Of a DNA stretch of 64,000 nt, positions 38,201 to 51,120 are shown piece by piece. The notes beneath the pieces are model-generated. The model made no database searches. It was not told where the DNA came from and saw only the letters and a program-made list of their open reading frames with translations. Made by a program: the position numbers and the translations under genes. Numbering within the stretch: position 1 is the first letter of the stretch; each line of letters starts with the position of its first letter. Origin of the DNA: Anoplolepis gracilipes (Eukaryota; Arthropoda; Insecta; Hymenoptera; Formicidae). The DNA lies in the NCBI RefSeq assembly GCF_047496725.1, contig NC_132977.1, positions 4,125,501 through 4,189,500 of the forward strand, given 5' to 3'.

Positions 38201-41200
38201 TTGCTCTGGCAAATTATTCTCACTGTTTTATAATACTATTACGAATAATCCTATTTATTAATTCTAAAGTTTTATTAAATTTCTGTAATGTAAGAAAATT
38301 GTTCATTATTTATAAAATCAATAAAAAAAACAGAAAATATAAATTACTATATGTTTGCATTCTTTTATTTAAATTAATAACAATCGAAAAGTAAATAATT
38401 AATTTACAAATTATAAAAATTTAATGATAATTAAAACAAATAAGTAAAAAATCAAGTAAAGAGAATCAATTTATATGCATTGGATTTTCTTTAAAAATAT
38501 AGTTTTTCCCGAGTATGTAAAAATAATTATAAGCATTATAATTCGACAGTTTACACGTCGGGGATCATTCTGAAAGAGTGACGGGACTCGATCAAGTCTG
38601 GCCATTCATTTTCAACCAGGTCTAATCGGCGCAAACTGCACATCAAGCCGCGCCCAAACTGACACTCCTCTCTCCAATTGGATTAACTCGGGATGAATGT
38701 CAACTGGCTTGTCGTTTGTATACGCGCGATCGCGCGATGTTAATTGTATGAATATCGCATGAGCAAATTTATAAATCGGCGGCGAACAATAAATGTACAG
38801 TGGCGTAAAACGTTTGATACTCGAGTCGCGAAGCGACTCGAAAGAGATAGATTTCAAGACTATCAAAAATGATATAAATAAACGGATTATAAACGTTCCT
38901 CTGATTTAGAATCTAGTCAAAAAATTAATGGTCCCGACTTTTATGATTGTGTAAGATATGGGATCAAAATAATTTCTCGAAGATGTCTTAATTTTCACAA
39001 GAAACAGATTTGTAATAATTTATTGTTAGACTTTTATGATAACTATGATATAATTAGACTCAATTAATCTTTATGTCAAATTAACCTTATATACGTTGCT
39101 ATTAGAAAATTAAAGTTAGATCGAGCGTCATAAATACATCGCTGATAAATATTTCTTTGTGAAACAAAACTGTTGCGTTCAAGTAAAACAATTTTATGTT
39201 AGTTAATAACAAAATTTATTGAATCGCATCGTAAATAATAATGAACGGGCTATAATTCTGTCGAGCCTGCGAACGTGCGTAGCTTCCTCGTCTGGCCACA
39301 TCAGGTGTTTACACTGCGATAAAATAACGTGCGTATGTACACTCCGCGAGTAACGTATGAATACGCGATTAAGAGGGAACCATCTTTGGACTGAATGGTT
39401 TCCTCGATTCCTCCTGAGATTACATCACAAGTGTGTGTCGTTCCTTTTATCTAATTAACCGTCTCGTGTTACACATTTAACACATTAATTTAATTATTTT
39501 CTTTCATTTAATTAGTTATTTATTTAATTTATCATTTATTATATTTATTATTTATTTTAATTTAATTTAATTATTATAATTTAATTATTAAATTAAATTA
39601 AATTAATTTAATTATGTTATTAATTCCAATAACAAAAGGAGGACGCGACTTATATATATTTCGTCATTTATCGAGGTATAAAAATAAAGTAGACTGTAGA
39701 CAGTTTGTGTGCAACGTGTTCTTTTATTTTTTTTTTTTTTTTATATCTATCCGTATTTATATGCCGACGAACAATACAACATGTAAAAGCGCGATCTAGG
39801 AAAACGAATGCACTTTCTAAGCACCGGCTTAGCTGGATTATGCGTAATGTCACCACCAAGGGAGAAAGAGAGAGAAAGAGAGGAGCCGAATAAATCTAAG
39901 ACAGCGCATCTGAGGCGGCGCATCTCCTTTTTTACGATAATCAAGATCGACGGCGTTGAGCCGATCACCTCACGATGATATCCAACGTCGAATCTCTGCT
40001 TAGCGCTTATTTTCAGTGTGTTATTTTTGTAGCCACTCAAGCTGTTAAATCCCCATCGCCCTAAATGCGGGGCGCATAATATAATGACGTACTCGCTGCG
40101 TTTTATACATCGCGACGCTTTTTTTATAGATCTACTATTGGGTCAAACAGTGAAATTCTTTTGAAAGTGGTTTCCTTGTTCTGATTACTTATAATTAACA
40201 TACGAACAAATTACTGACTAATTGATAAGTAAATTATTTTTTAAAAATTATATGATATTAACCCTTACTCCGTATTGTTATTTTTGGCACCTTCTAATTG
40301 TACAGGTGGGTCAGCGTATTTTCGATAAGTTTATTAATATGTAAAAGTGTTTTAGGAAATCTGAAAAAATGTATATACCTTCTTTGAACATTCTAGATAA
40401 AGACTAAAATAATAAATTTGAAAAATAATTTACTTAAATATATTATTTTATGATTATTTGTTTTTGAAAAATTAACGTGTTGTTAGAAAAATCACAGACA
40501 AAAATGATCCATCAGTACGGAATAAGGGTTAATTTTGATTATTGAATAAAATGCGATAAAATGCTTCATAAAATTTTTAGTAAAAAATGTATTCGCATGG
40601 ATTTCATCGAAAATCTCAACGTCGTCACTTCAAACGTAACACGAAATATTTTAATGTCCGCTACATAGGATAGTTTATTGCGTTTGTTCCTTTCAAGTCA
40701 GAATGGAAAATGCTCTCAGTTATTTTCGCAACGTATTTTGTCGCGAGTGTCACTAAGACTTGTATGAGATACTTTGAATAATCATGTACAGGATTAACAA
40801 AGTTTGCAAACTACAAACACTTAAACGTCGAGCATATAAAATATTTTAACCGCAAAGAACATCGACGATGACAGCGACTAAGAGGTTGGCCAACGACATG
40901 CGTCTTCTCGGTAGTCACAGCCGAAGAAATTCGGTTCCGTTCTCGATCCGACGAGAAATCTCATGAAAGCCATTAAACGAAACAGAAAATAAAGACGTCG
41001 TCGCGATTTTGTGGGATGAGCGCGTCGAGGACATGCTGGAACAGTCGACGCCACGTTCCCACAATAATGAAGACGAATAGTCGCCACATAAACATGTCAA
41101 ATAAATGTTCAAACTAGTAAAAATGCAATCTTGCCTGGCAGTAGAAAAATAAAATAGTGGTCACCCGCAGAATTTTTTCACTGTTCGTGTGTTCACATTC

Positions 41201-41336
41201 TATTACATCTTAATTTTCATCACTTGCCATAAAGATAGAAGAACGATTAAAATTTACATTAAAAATTATATTTTGAGAAAAAACAGGAATTGTTCTTTGT
41301 CAATTTAAAATGTTTCACGTTGTCATGTTTAAAATA

Positions 41337-41418
<82 letters not shown>

Positions 41419-43389
41419 GAAAAATTTATCATTATATAGATTAAAAGAAATAACAGTTTCTTGCGGAATAAGGACTAAGAATAAAGACTGTCAAACATTA
41501 ATATTGAGAGACAGTAAAAGAAATATCTGCAGAAGTTATGAAAATTACAATTGTTTAATAAATTTTTAACGATTAACGATTGGAGTTCGAGTCATATGGC
41601 AGGAAGTTGCACATTCTCTGCTCCGATTATATTATTCTGCCATTCTAAAAATACACACCGCCGACAACACTTAGCCACAAGAATGCGTTAAGCGAGACTT
41701 CCTACTCAACACATTCGAAACATACTAGCTATTCAAAACATAACTTACATCACAGACGCCGAAACTCGACTGTGCGAATATTGTATTACTAGGAAGTTTG
41801 ATTCATTTCGTTGTTTTTGCGTGTCCCTACTCATTCTCGCGGCAGGAACGATCCTTGCAACTTTAAATTGCCCGTAATTAGGAACTGGTAGCGTTTGAAT
41901 TATGCTAATAAAGCAGCGTTTCACGCGCAAGCCGGTTGGTCCAGTCGAGGTAATATTATGATGACGTTAGTACAAGGTTGATCGTTTGTTCCAATTAGCA
42001 TGCGATACCTTCGCAATTTTTATAAAGCTAAGTAATACTTTAGACTTTTTTTCGCAAAATTACCCTCGTCACGCTGTTTTCATTGGAACGTAATTAATCA
42101 ATGTGTAGCATAAGCACCATCACACCATGTGATCTGCATCTAACAACCGGAAACTTGCATAAACGAACAATATAACATTGAGAAACAAACTTTTTCATGC
42201 TCTATGTAAATTTAAATAAGAAATTTAAGACAATTTTATAAAAATATAAGATTACAAAGTCAAAAAATATTTCCATTGTCACAGTAGGCTAAAAGATAAC
42301 TTTATTTTTTACTTTATATTAAAGTGCCATTGTTATTAGAATTTTATTTTTAGAATTTTATTATTAGAATTATTTTAAAAACTATCTCTCTTTTTCTTAT
42401 ATATAATTTGTATCTTTATTTTAATATGTTATCTTATTTATTTTATGTGAGATTTCACTTTACAAATTTCTCGGAAATTTATTCTAGCTACCATGTCCAA
42501 TGACGTTAACTACGCATCAGTGCATTAACCTGCGTCGAAAATATATACGCACATTTTCGAAGAATTTCCGCCATGTATGTAGATAAAGCTACGTTTTCTC
42601 TCTCTATGAAAGACTCTTATCAGCATGGGACGAAGAGAATCTGTCGTCGTGTAACACTTTTTTTTATTACCTCGTAGAGGCCGAGCTATCGTCGACGAGA
42701 GTCTCTCATCGTTGATTGAAAAAAGGTCGCGAGCCAAAAAGAGATAATAGAGACACCAAAACAATCCATTTCCATGTGTCTTCTAAAGTGACGAATATAC
42801 GCAACAAATTTTGAAGAGTTTCTGAAAATTTATCTAAATTTTCCTGTGAATTTTAAATAAATATTATTATATATATTTTAATAAAGTACATTTTAAATTT
42901 ATCAAAATTGATTATCAAGATAACAAGAGAAATATAGAAATAAAAACATATTAATATTAATATATTATTTAATTAATATAATAATTAAAATTTACAATGT
43001 GTTAAAATCTCAGTCATATAATACGAGTATGATAAGTAAACTTTCTTTTACTATTTATCTTTATTTCTAATGTCACTCTCATCTAATGGAATTACGTTAT
43101 TTCACACCTATGCGGTGTGAAAATTTTCATTCTTTAATTTCTCGCTAAAGGAAAATTACATGATCGATCTCAGCGGGTTAGGACCAGCAGCGCAATGTTC
43201 GTGACATATGCCGGAACATATTTACGAACAATTTCGCCCAAGTTTGACATACGAGTTTGACATTGGGGCTGCGGCCGGCTGGCTTGTTAATGGCGCGATA
43301 AATCACACGTCAATATGTTAGTCGCGCGCGCCGCGCTTGTGCCTTACCGTTAAAGATAGCAGCAAAAAGGGAAAGATGAGTAGATGCAT
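29227..43389 (-). CDS. ADAMTS-like secreted matrix protein (THSD4 / lonely heart type)
   Basis: Thirteen coding exons join in frame on the minus strand: 43389-43348, 37048-36901, 34060-33894, 33288-33192, 32915-32876, 32698-32574, 32486-32357, 31972-31708, 31045-30845, 30371-30210, 30039-29863, 29733-29517 and 29363-29227, giving 635 aa. Residues 1-14 (MHLLIFPFLLLSLT) are a signal peptide. Residues 25-150 are an ADAMTS spacer, with PGYNLVAVVPRGALALNV, DGSYLLNGNYTINW, AGTTFTYLR and VLYQEPNPGIVYRY. Six thrombospondin type-1 repeats follow (for example WSDCSTSCGTGVRTR, CSAECGIGVQTRR, CSRSCGKGIQKRE). The C-terminus is a PLAC domain (C598 to C627: CKDKIANCN..CC..C). There is no protease domain, as in ADAMTS-like proteins, which organise extracellular matrix. 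The closest families are THSD4 and Drosophila lonely heart; orthology is unproven. The model begins directly with the spacer, and an isoform with extra N-terminal exons is possible. Confidence 0.88.
30523..30776. mobile_element. piggyBac-type MITE, copy 1
   Basis: The element is flanked by TTAA on both sides and begins CCCTTATTCCGTACTG. Its other end, CGGAGTAAG before TTAA, is the inverted terminus with two bases lost (copy 2 has GGAATAAGGG). TTAA targets with termini starting CCC are typical of piggyBac-like transposons. About 250 bp, no coding frame. It lies in the ADAMTS-like intron between the exons at 30845 and 30371. Confidence 0.8.
31046..31707 (-). other. Intron of the ADAMTS-like gene
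   Basis: AT-rich 662-bp intron between thrombospondin exons 8 and 9. Nothing further was recognised in it. Confidence 0.7.
34061..36900 (-). other. Large intron inside the spacer domain of the ADAMTS-like gene
   Basis: The intron runs from CTTG|GTAAGA (36900) to AATTTGCAG|CT (34061), phase 1, and splits the spacer between NYL and AIRLQ. GC-richer stretches near 34440-34620 and 34900-35150 with clusters of CG dinucleotides may be regulatory. No exon was recognised. Confidence 0.6.
37194..37295 (+). other. Small open frame with signal-peptide-like start, antisense in intron
   Basis: A 33-codon plus-strand frame encodes MTFLIALLFFQMSNA followed by EPVEVREHESPRR and ends CESAK. It resembles a secreted-peptide precursor with a dibasic site, but it is short, has no known match and lies inside the minus-strand ADAMTS-like gene. 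It may be chance. Confidence 0.15.
38102..38113. promoter_or_regulatory. Palindromic E-box
   Basis: GGCCACGTGGCC is a perfect 12-bp palindrome centred on CACGTG, the core site of bHLH-type factors. It lies in an intron, and function is not shown. Confidence 0.3.
40258..40532. mobile_element. piggyBac-type MITE, copy 2 (inverted relative to copy 1)
   Basis: TTAA flanks on both sides and near-perfect inverted termini CCCTTACTCCGTATTG and its counterpart CAGTACGGAATAAGGG. The body is the reverse complement of copy 1, with about nine in ten bases matching and one extra 20-bp stretch. It lies in the first coding intron of the ADAMTS-like gene. Confidence 0.85.
41342..41414. repeat. Compound TA/GA microsatellite
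   Basis: About 23 TA units are followed directly by about 14 GA units. Confidence 0.95.
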
Positions 43390-46300
43390 CTTGAGAGATT
43401 TTCGCTCACTCTCTTCCTCTTTCTGTCGATCTCACTGTTGACGCATGTCCGCTGCGGTTTCCGGTGGATGGCGCACACTCTCCGCCTCGCACTGCCTTCG
43501 TCTGATCTCTATGTCATCTTTCACTTGCGCGTTGCGATGTCAATTGATTTCTCCGTCGATTAAGTCTTTCTTTTGAGCAGCGATAGAGATTTGTAAGTCC
43601 TTAAAGAATTTTTCTTTCATTGACTCTTTTGTCCGACTTCCTATTTAGATAAATTCAACTTATTTGTATTCAATTACATTTTTTTATAATATTACGTATA
43701 ATTAATATAATAAATCTGTAATTATTAGTATTTATAGTAGTAATATCTACATATATTTTTTTCTCGTAGTATAATTTAATAATTTAGAAAATTTAAAATT
43801 TCTTGATTATCTTCCTTTATTCAAATTAAATGCATCGTAATATAATTATAATTAAATTTATTATTATTATTTAATTACAAGTAAATTTATTAAATTTGTT
43901 AAATTAATTTCTAGCATCAATGTTTATTTTAAAATAATATTATAATTAGATTAAGGAAATCTTTTGTATCTCCAAATGTGCATGCATATTTAAATATAGT
44001 TATTAAGAATTTCTGTTAATTAAACTCAAAATTCTTTCAAAATACTTTTTTTTAATAGATATCTTTTTGCGTGATTACCATGCATGTGCAATCTGTAATA
44101 TTATTGAATCTTCAAGCGTCATTTCCGCGATATTTTACGAATGATAAATATATGGCTAAAAATAATATTGTAACATTCTAAAGATGAAACCCAGCGAATA
44201 CTGACATAAATCGCATGGAATGCAATTACATCACCGTCTTCATAAAGTTTCGACGAGATCCGCAATTTTACCAGACATTTATTGAATCTTTATAAATTCA
44301 ACTATGCATAATATGTGTTATCATTGAATAAGATGTCTTGAGTTGAATGTCTCTTGAGTGACGAGTTTATTACTTCACATACACTTTTCAAATTCATTCA
44401 CAATTATTTTCTATTCGTATCTCTTTCTTTATCTCTTTTCTTATAAAAATTAAATTAAAAGAATATTTTAAATAAAATTGTTATTAGGACAAAATACGTT
44501 ATAAATTTGTCAAATATGATTCAAGTAGAATAGTAACAGAAAATATGACTAGTTGCAAGTCTCAAGCATTTTGTTATCTCTAAATTTTTAATGAAAATGT
44601 TTAATCTCCGATCAATATTTGATTCTTTTTCGAATCAGTCAGTCAACTGTTACATTATTTCTAAAAAAAATTCCGGCCGGTTCTTTAAATTATCTCTGCA
44701 GTTTGCATTAATCGAGTCATAGGCTAAAATAAATATGCATATATATACATTTGTAAGGAAACACATGCATATATAAGGATTATCATAATATATAGTAAAA
44801 TTTTAAATAATATGAATACACTTGCATATATAAATGTTTGCATTTGAAAAGAATTTTTGCACTTGAAATAATTTTGCTGTATATAAAATGCGTGTGTAAT
44901 AATCGCAATTGTATATTAATTATACTGTTAAAAGTTGTGATTGTATTTTTTAATTTCGTACCAGAGAAAGTAGTTATCTGTTTGCTATGTGTATCTGTGT
45001 GTGTGTCGAATAGAAATATATCTATTTCTAAATCTAAGTAATGTAATCGTTCTGGTAAAGCGATAGAGATTAATAATGTTAGATTATTATGATTAATGTA
45101 GTCAAATCTTACTTGCCATTGATTTAATTAATAGTCCGCGACTTAATTATCGTTATGACTTGTTTGCACTTAAACGATTGATTTGACATTCAAATCAAAT
45201 GTTACGGCGTGACGCTAGAGAGGCTATCCAAGGCGAAGGAAATTGGATATTAGAGAAGTCATCGGCTGGGGTGCATGTGTGAGTGCATATGCGTATAATA
45301 CTTTCATGCTCCAGTTGCTAGTGAGCGTTAGACAAGAACTTATATTACCCGTACGTCGACCTGTCGAAGGTGGAGTAGCCTGAAGCTAGAATTATCCGTA
45401 GATTGTACGAATCGAAGATTTCTCTATCATCTCATCTTATTATGCATAGATAAAATTTCTTAAACTTTTCCCTTACATCTCGACAGAAAATTAATTTCTG
45501 TACTCCCATTTCATCAAAGTCAATCAATGGAAATCAATTAATGGACAAGAATCTCAGATATGCATCGCAATTAATCTCGATCGTTTACCAAATGAAGGAG
45601 TTCTTGTCCCGCGCAAGTCTAATGTCCTCACTACGAGATAAATCACCGACAAAGCCGAGTCGCGTCGCTAATTATGCGACTGCGCTTGCATAATCGGCCA
45701 TGATAAATTCGCGGCGGTCGAGCCGGATGCCGGTCGTGGAATTTTTGTAGAAACGGAACCCACGAGTGAGAGCACATTCACGTACTCTGTCGCGTATATT
45801 CTGAATGAAATGCGATTAGTTCCCCGTGATAATCTCAATGCACGGGCATCACAATGCTAGTCGCGTAAGTGCACCGCGTTTTGTTCGGTGACAAACGTAT
45901 AAGTCCGCATAAAGTCGAGAAAAAAAGATCGTCGATCTGACAGCCTGATACGGAATAGCGACGCGCGTTATTTACGCGCACAAATGCGTGATAAATGCAA
46001 ATTAACACGCGCGATATACGATCGTTAAATTGCATACGAATTGCTCATTAAGCTTACAATTATTACCAGCCCGAGACTGCATGTCGAATGCATGTTGTTG
46101 CATGCCAGCAAATCATAGGCCGGGCGCACGGATAACGAATAAGTCGCGCACATGCATAATTGTGCGGAATAAGTTTATTAACTTTTTTTTGTCAAGTACT
46201 CTCTAAGTAAAGTTGGAAGTAATTATATTGTTACAAATAGAAAATTTTATACGACCGATGTTAGTTAATATATCATACGATCTGTAACAGTTGATTTTAT

Positions 46301-47143
46301 TTAGAGTCACTATTTTATTAATATCTCAGTGCATTGCATTAGAATTTATTCAACATAAAGTGTAAATTAAAATTGCATTAGTTCACTTGTCGACAAGCCA
46401 ATATTAACATTTTGTATGACGCAAATTTATTTTTTCTGTCGGAAGTTGCATTAAAATTTATTTATTGAGAGAAAATCTTTGCTTTCATATGAGTGACCAC
46501 GTTAATTTTTATAATCGTGTAATGTGTAATCATTATTACTTTTAAATCATCATGTGATGAGTTGTGAATAGATCTCTATGCAGATATCTACGATGAAAAT
46601 ATCACGGGCATATTTAATGTGCATATAAAAGCTCCCATTGGGAAATTATTCGCATGCATTTCCGTGTGTGTATTTTCTATACACGATGTTGTTTATTAGA
46701 TGGCTAATTTTATTGCAGCAAAACACGTTGCATCGCGGCAAGATGGAGCAATTTAAGGGGAATCTTCTTACGCAAGTCGCGGTGTACCGTTTATTTTTAC
46801 GATTATCGAATCGCCAGCATTACCGTACTATTAATACACGTTCGCAAAAGGCGTGAATAAGACTGTGAATAAGTAGTAATTTTCGACCGAGTAGGACGAA
46901 AGTGACACGTAACTAATCATAGCTTTATACATTTTTGACTGCGGCTTCGTTAATTCCTATATTGGCAATTATGTCAACTACAATAATTATAAAAATAAAA
47001 TTGCATAGTATTACTCAAGCTCTAATTGCCGAAACAAATACAAATTTTAACATTACAATGTTTATAATATATTGATGTAATATTTATGTATATAATTTAT
47101 TACTAAAATCAGCTATATTTTTGTTTAATCTGACTTATGTATA

Positions 47144-47146
<3 letters not shown>

Positions 47147-47182
<36 letters not shown>
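47147..47182. repeat. TA dinucleotide repeat
   Basis: About 17 TA units. Confidence 0.9.
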
Positions 47183-47190
<8 letters not shown>

Positions 47191-47798
47191 TTAATTATCT
47201 TTGCGTTAAATCACATTGTTTAAAATATATTTTACAGAGTTATAAGTAAAATAAATAATGGTATTTTTAATAATTGTTAAGAAAATTATTTCTTGTTAAT
47301 TTTAGTTTTAGTAAAGCGTTAGGAAGAAATTGTTTACGTCTGCATTTAATTAAAAGGAATATTGACATCAAGTTGTGATCGATGCACTTGACTAACCTGT
47401 TGCACTAAGTTCAAATAGTATGTGCAACTGTTGATACAGAATACGAGCACACTAAAACCGGACACGGTAGCCAAAATCAACTTTCACATCAATCACAAAA
47501 TATGTCTCTCATTTGTGAGTTTGCAGGGCAAATTGTTATCACATCTTGGTGATATGAGATCATATCAGTTAACCACTTTAATTACACAATTATCTTGAAC
47601 GAATAATATTTCTATGTAGGTGTGCTCGATTTATAATTTATCGCCGATTAATTCACCAGCTGATTGATTCACCAGCGGTTCCGATTGGTTAGCGAAACAG
47701 TGTTTGTCAATATTGCAATATGTTTACGGGATATGTTTACGGAACAGCTGCACGGGGGATTTTTATTTCCCGATATTTATTTTTCGAAATTATCTCAC

Positions 47799-47927
47799 GC
47801 GTAAAGCTAGATAATGTGCAGCAAGAGGTGCATGTTGCAACCTGTGGAGAAGACCGAGAGCCGAGTTCCTCTCTCAGAGGTGTCGTTTCGTACTGACGGC
47901 TCCCGTCGGTGCAGGACTGACTTTATA
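47799..47927 (-). promoter_or_regulatory. TATA/initiator core promoter and short leader exon
   Basis: On the minus strand TATAAAG (47927-47921) is followed 33 bases later by the initiator TCAGT (47896-47892), placing +1 at 47894. This is the canonical insect spacing. A donor-like ACGC|GTGAGA follows, with the exon ending at 47799, giving a possible leader of 96 nt that contains only a very short frame (MHLLLHII). The nearest downstream minus-strand gene is the ADAMTS-like gene, whose start codon is 4.4 kb away. A distal 5' UTR exon for that gene is the simplest reading, but the link is unproven. Confidence 0.45.
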
Positions 47928-48163
47928 CGCCCGCGTGGAGTCGCGGAATCGAGCTTTGGGTGCCTCGTGCCTCCGTCATGGCGCCGTCACCTGGCAACCA
48001 AGTATAAAGACGATATTTTAATAATAATGCAAGTCTGTTTCTTTCTTCGTTTTATGATGTAAAGTTTTAAGCAACACAAGCAAATGTTTCGGAAATATAT
48101 TGATTAGAACAGATTTTTATTCATCACACAATCAATGAGAACACACTCATTGATTGTAAGAAA

Positions 48164-48167
<4 letters not shown>

Positions 48168-48194
<27 letters not shown>
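48168..48194. repeat. TA dinucleotide repeat
   Basis: About 13 TA units. Confidence 0.9.
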
Positions 48195-49765
48195 CCTATT
48201 ATCTTTTATCAAAAAATATTATAAAAAAATATTTTTAATTACATTTTTCTAAAATTTCCGATAATAAAGTATTAAATAATGTTAATATATAAAATATTAA
48301 ATTACGTAATTTTCGATAATAAAATATTAAATATTTCGAATAAGTCTGAAATTCATTTATATTGATAAAATTATTTTATTAGTTTTATTATTTTAAACAT
48401 AAACTTTAAGAAGAACATCTAAAATTAAACTTGGTAACAGATTAAGCTTGGTCCAAAGGTGAACCAGAGATATATGATTTATGGCGCTTGTGGTATGATA
48501 ATTAGTTTGTGAATATTATTATTGTGGTGTTTGTGGTATTATAATTAGAGCTGCAGAATATAAAGTTCTTTCTGGAATATTGTTATTCTTTATTCATGGG
48601 TGATGGCATTTCGAACAATTGTGACAATTCTGATAAACTTGACCGATATATCTTTTTTTGAAAAAGTAAAAAGAGAAAATGCATCCGGTCTTACGTCAAA
48701 TTGTTTCTTAAATACAATATTGGAAAGCATTGATTTACATCGATAAATTAAACTTAAATTCAAATGTGCTGGAGATATCGTAATTAATCGTGAAAACCTA
48801 CTACTTTTAGAGGGAAGCGATGACAGCAGCTGACATTGATAAGCCGGTCGACTTTCGCCAGCGTAATTTAACATCTCGTTCGCAGCCTACATGCGTCCGT
48901 ATGAGTAGCCTGTAATTAGCGGCCAGCCCGGTGGCGATCTAATAAGTTTGCCCGAGCAAATTATTGAGTGGGGCGCTAGATAGAATTAGCCACGCCGGCC
49001 CGTCGGCTGATATCACTAAATTGCTGCGTTCCTAGAGTAAGGAGTGCGTCCGGAGTGCATCTTGTATCGTCATCGTTCATCAGCCTCCGCTACGTTCGCT
49101 TCACGCGAGGTATAAATAAATATATCAGGTCATCCTCTCGATCGTACTGTCAAAGTACGAGAAATAATGTTCAATAATTTATCCTTCCGCGAAACAACGG
49201 ATCTCGATATTTTGAAAAAAAAACCCATCGGCAAAATGCAAAGCATTTTCTTACGCAACTGCAGGAAAATCAACGTTCGGAATTTTAAGTCGCTCAAAAT
49301 AGCGTGATAAAAATAACACTGGAAAAAAAACTACTAACAGTATCTTTTATATAAACACTTTTTTGTAAAGTAATATATTTATGTTTTATATTAAAGATTA
49401 TATTTAAAGAAGTACACAGAGAGAACGATTTGTTTGAATCATTTGTTTGGATTTATTTATTTTATTCAAACAACATTGTGTAATATGAAACATTATCTTT
49501 ATTAACTGAAAAAAGTACTATTTCGTTAAATTAAACAATATTATATAATACATGTTTTAAAAATCCAACAATCTTATTAATTTCTTGAAATAAATAGCTT
49601 TTTTCGACTATTTCAAGCATAAATTTTATTAAATCTAAAGAAATTATTCTCTCTGTGTATTTATATTGAATAATTAAACTAATATAAATAATATTAACAT
49701 ACATATACATGTGTGTGTAATATAATTTAAAAAACAATATTCAAAACATTGTTTAAGAAAAAGTA

Positions 49766-49768
<3 letters not shown>

Positions 49769-49813
<45 letters not shown>
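49769..49813. repeat. GA dinucleotide repeat
   Basis: About 22 AG units. Such tracts can bind GAGA-type factors, but no promoter was seen nearby. Confidence 0.9.
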
Positions 49814-49819
<6 letters not shown>

Positions 49820-51087
49820 GTACAAGTAATTTATTGACATACAGTAACGAGTATAATAAAGCGTCTATTTAAATTACTTTAATATGGTTATCTTAACATA
49901 ATGACGAGATAATTAACAAGATTTAGATATCTATTAGATCTTTCCACGACATATGATTCAAATACCACACAATGTTTTGATGTAATATGGTGATTATAGC
50001 GTGGCAAGTGGAGCTAATTACACGCGACTCATATAGCTACCTGCTTTTTTGCCGGCACCGCTCGCAGTGTCATTGACTTGATGACACCATTCATCAGGAT
50101 CATTAATGTTGCGTCATAATTAGTCGATTCAGGCGATAACGATCGGTGGTTTAAGAGCATTGAACGACATGCCTACAAGCATAAGCTAATCGCGTGCGTG
50201 CAAACGCGAGCTTTGATCGATTCGATACATCACAAATATAGCTTACGAATCAATAACCCTTCAATTTTGCAAGTAAATTATTATATTTTGAGAAACAAAT
50301 TCTTATTTTATGCGGAAAATCGTACCGTTTGCTTTATACCCGATAAAATATATCGATGCGATTGATGCTTGTTTATCTAGATAAAGACAACCGAATCTCT
50401 TCGAGCTCGCATTGTGAAACGCTTTAAGAAATATAGATCGGTTCGACATGCAACGTTTCAATTTTTTTCCCAAGATTCCCAAGGAGACTGTTATTTATTA
50501 ACGTGCGGAAATAAACGCGCAATTCATTCGCGTTAATGGTATCTGGTGCATGCATAACTGATCGGTAAAATCCGCGCAATGAGCAGCGGTTTAATATTAG
50601 GCGCTGATCTGCGCGTCCGTGTATTCTGTTGCGTAATTGGTGCGGGAAGAGCGAAATTTTTATAACAATTATTACGGCCGGTTTAACTGCAGAAACGCGA
50701 AAATTTCGCAACCGCGTACGATTAGCCCCCTTAGGTGCGGCGCGTTATATAAATGGCTTTTAAATACTGCGAGATATACAGAAATGCGCATACTGCGATT
50801 ACGGAGCATATCGCTCAGATTTATTTCCATGTAAATCAGCGGCAAATAATGACGTCATAAATCAACGGCAAAGAGTGTCTTGTAATCGATCGTTTCTAAA
50901 AAAACTAATCGCCATTAACTCTCAGTTCTCAACTCTCGGTCCTAGTTGCACCCATATCTCGACATTCTCAATCAAAAGGTTTATACATTAGACGGTGTTG
51001 CAATATATGAATATTGCTAGAGATTATGGTGCAAATAATCCGGTGCAACTTTAATGCGACAAAAATTATATTAATTTGTACATTAAC

Positions 51088-51090
<3 letters not shown>

Positions 51091-51117
<27 letters not shown>
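51091..51117. repeat. TA dinucleotide repeat
   Basis: About 13 TA units. Confidence 0.9.

Positions 51118-51120
<3 letters not shown>

Larger units (their letters stand above)
37049..43347 (-). other. First coding intron of the ADAMTS-like gene
   Basis: A 6.3-kb phase-0 intron between the signal-peptide exon (ACG|GTAAGG) and the first spacer exon (TGTTTCAG|GGT). It contains the second piggyBac-type MITE, a TA/GA microsatellite, a CACGTG-centred palindrome (GGCCACGTGGCC, 38102-38113) and a GC-richer block at 40860-41140 with unsupported reading frames. No TSP1-coding exon was found in it. Confidence 0.6.

Noticed and set aside
40915..41134. Minus-strand frame open for about 70 codons after a good acceptor (CTACTGCCAG), plus signal-like frames starting MFMWRLFVF and MSLANLLVA
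   Set aside because: No good donor ends any of these frames, and the peptides do not resemble the missing TSP1 or cysteine-rich part of the ADAMTS-like protein.
47814..48062. Plus-strand 82-codon frame starting MCSKRCMLQP
   Set aside because: It is the antisense of the minus-strand promoter and leader region and lacks splice or family evidence.
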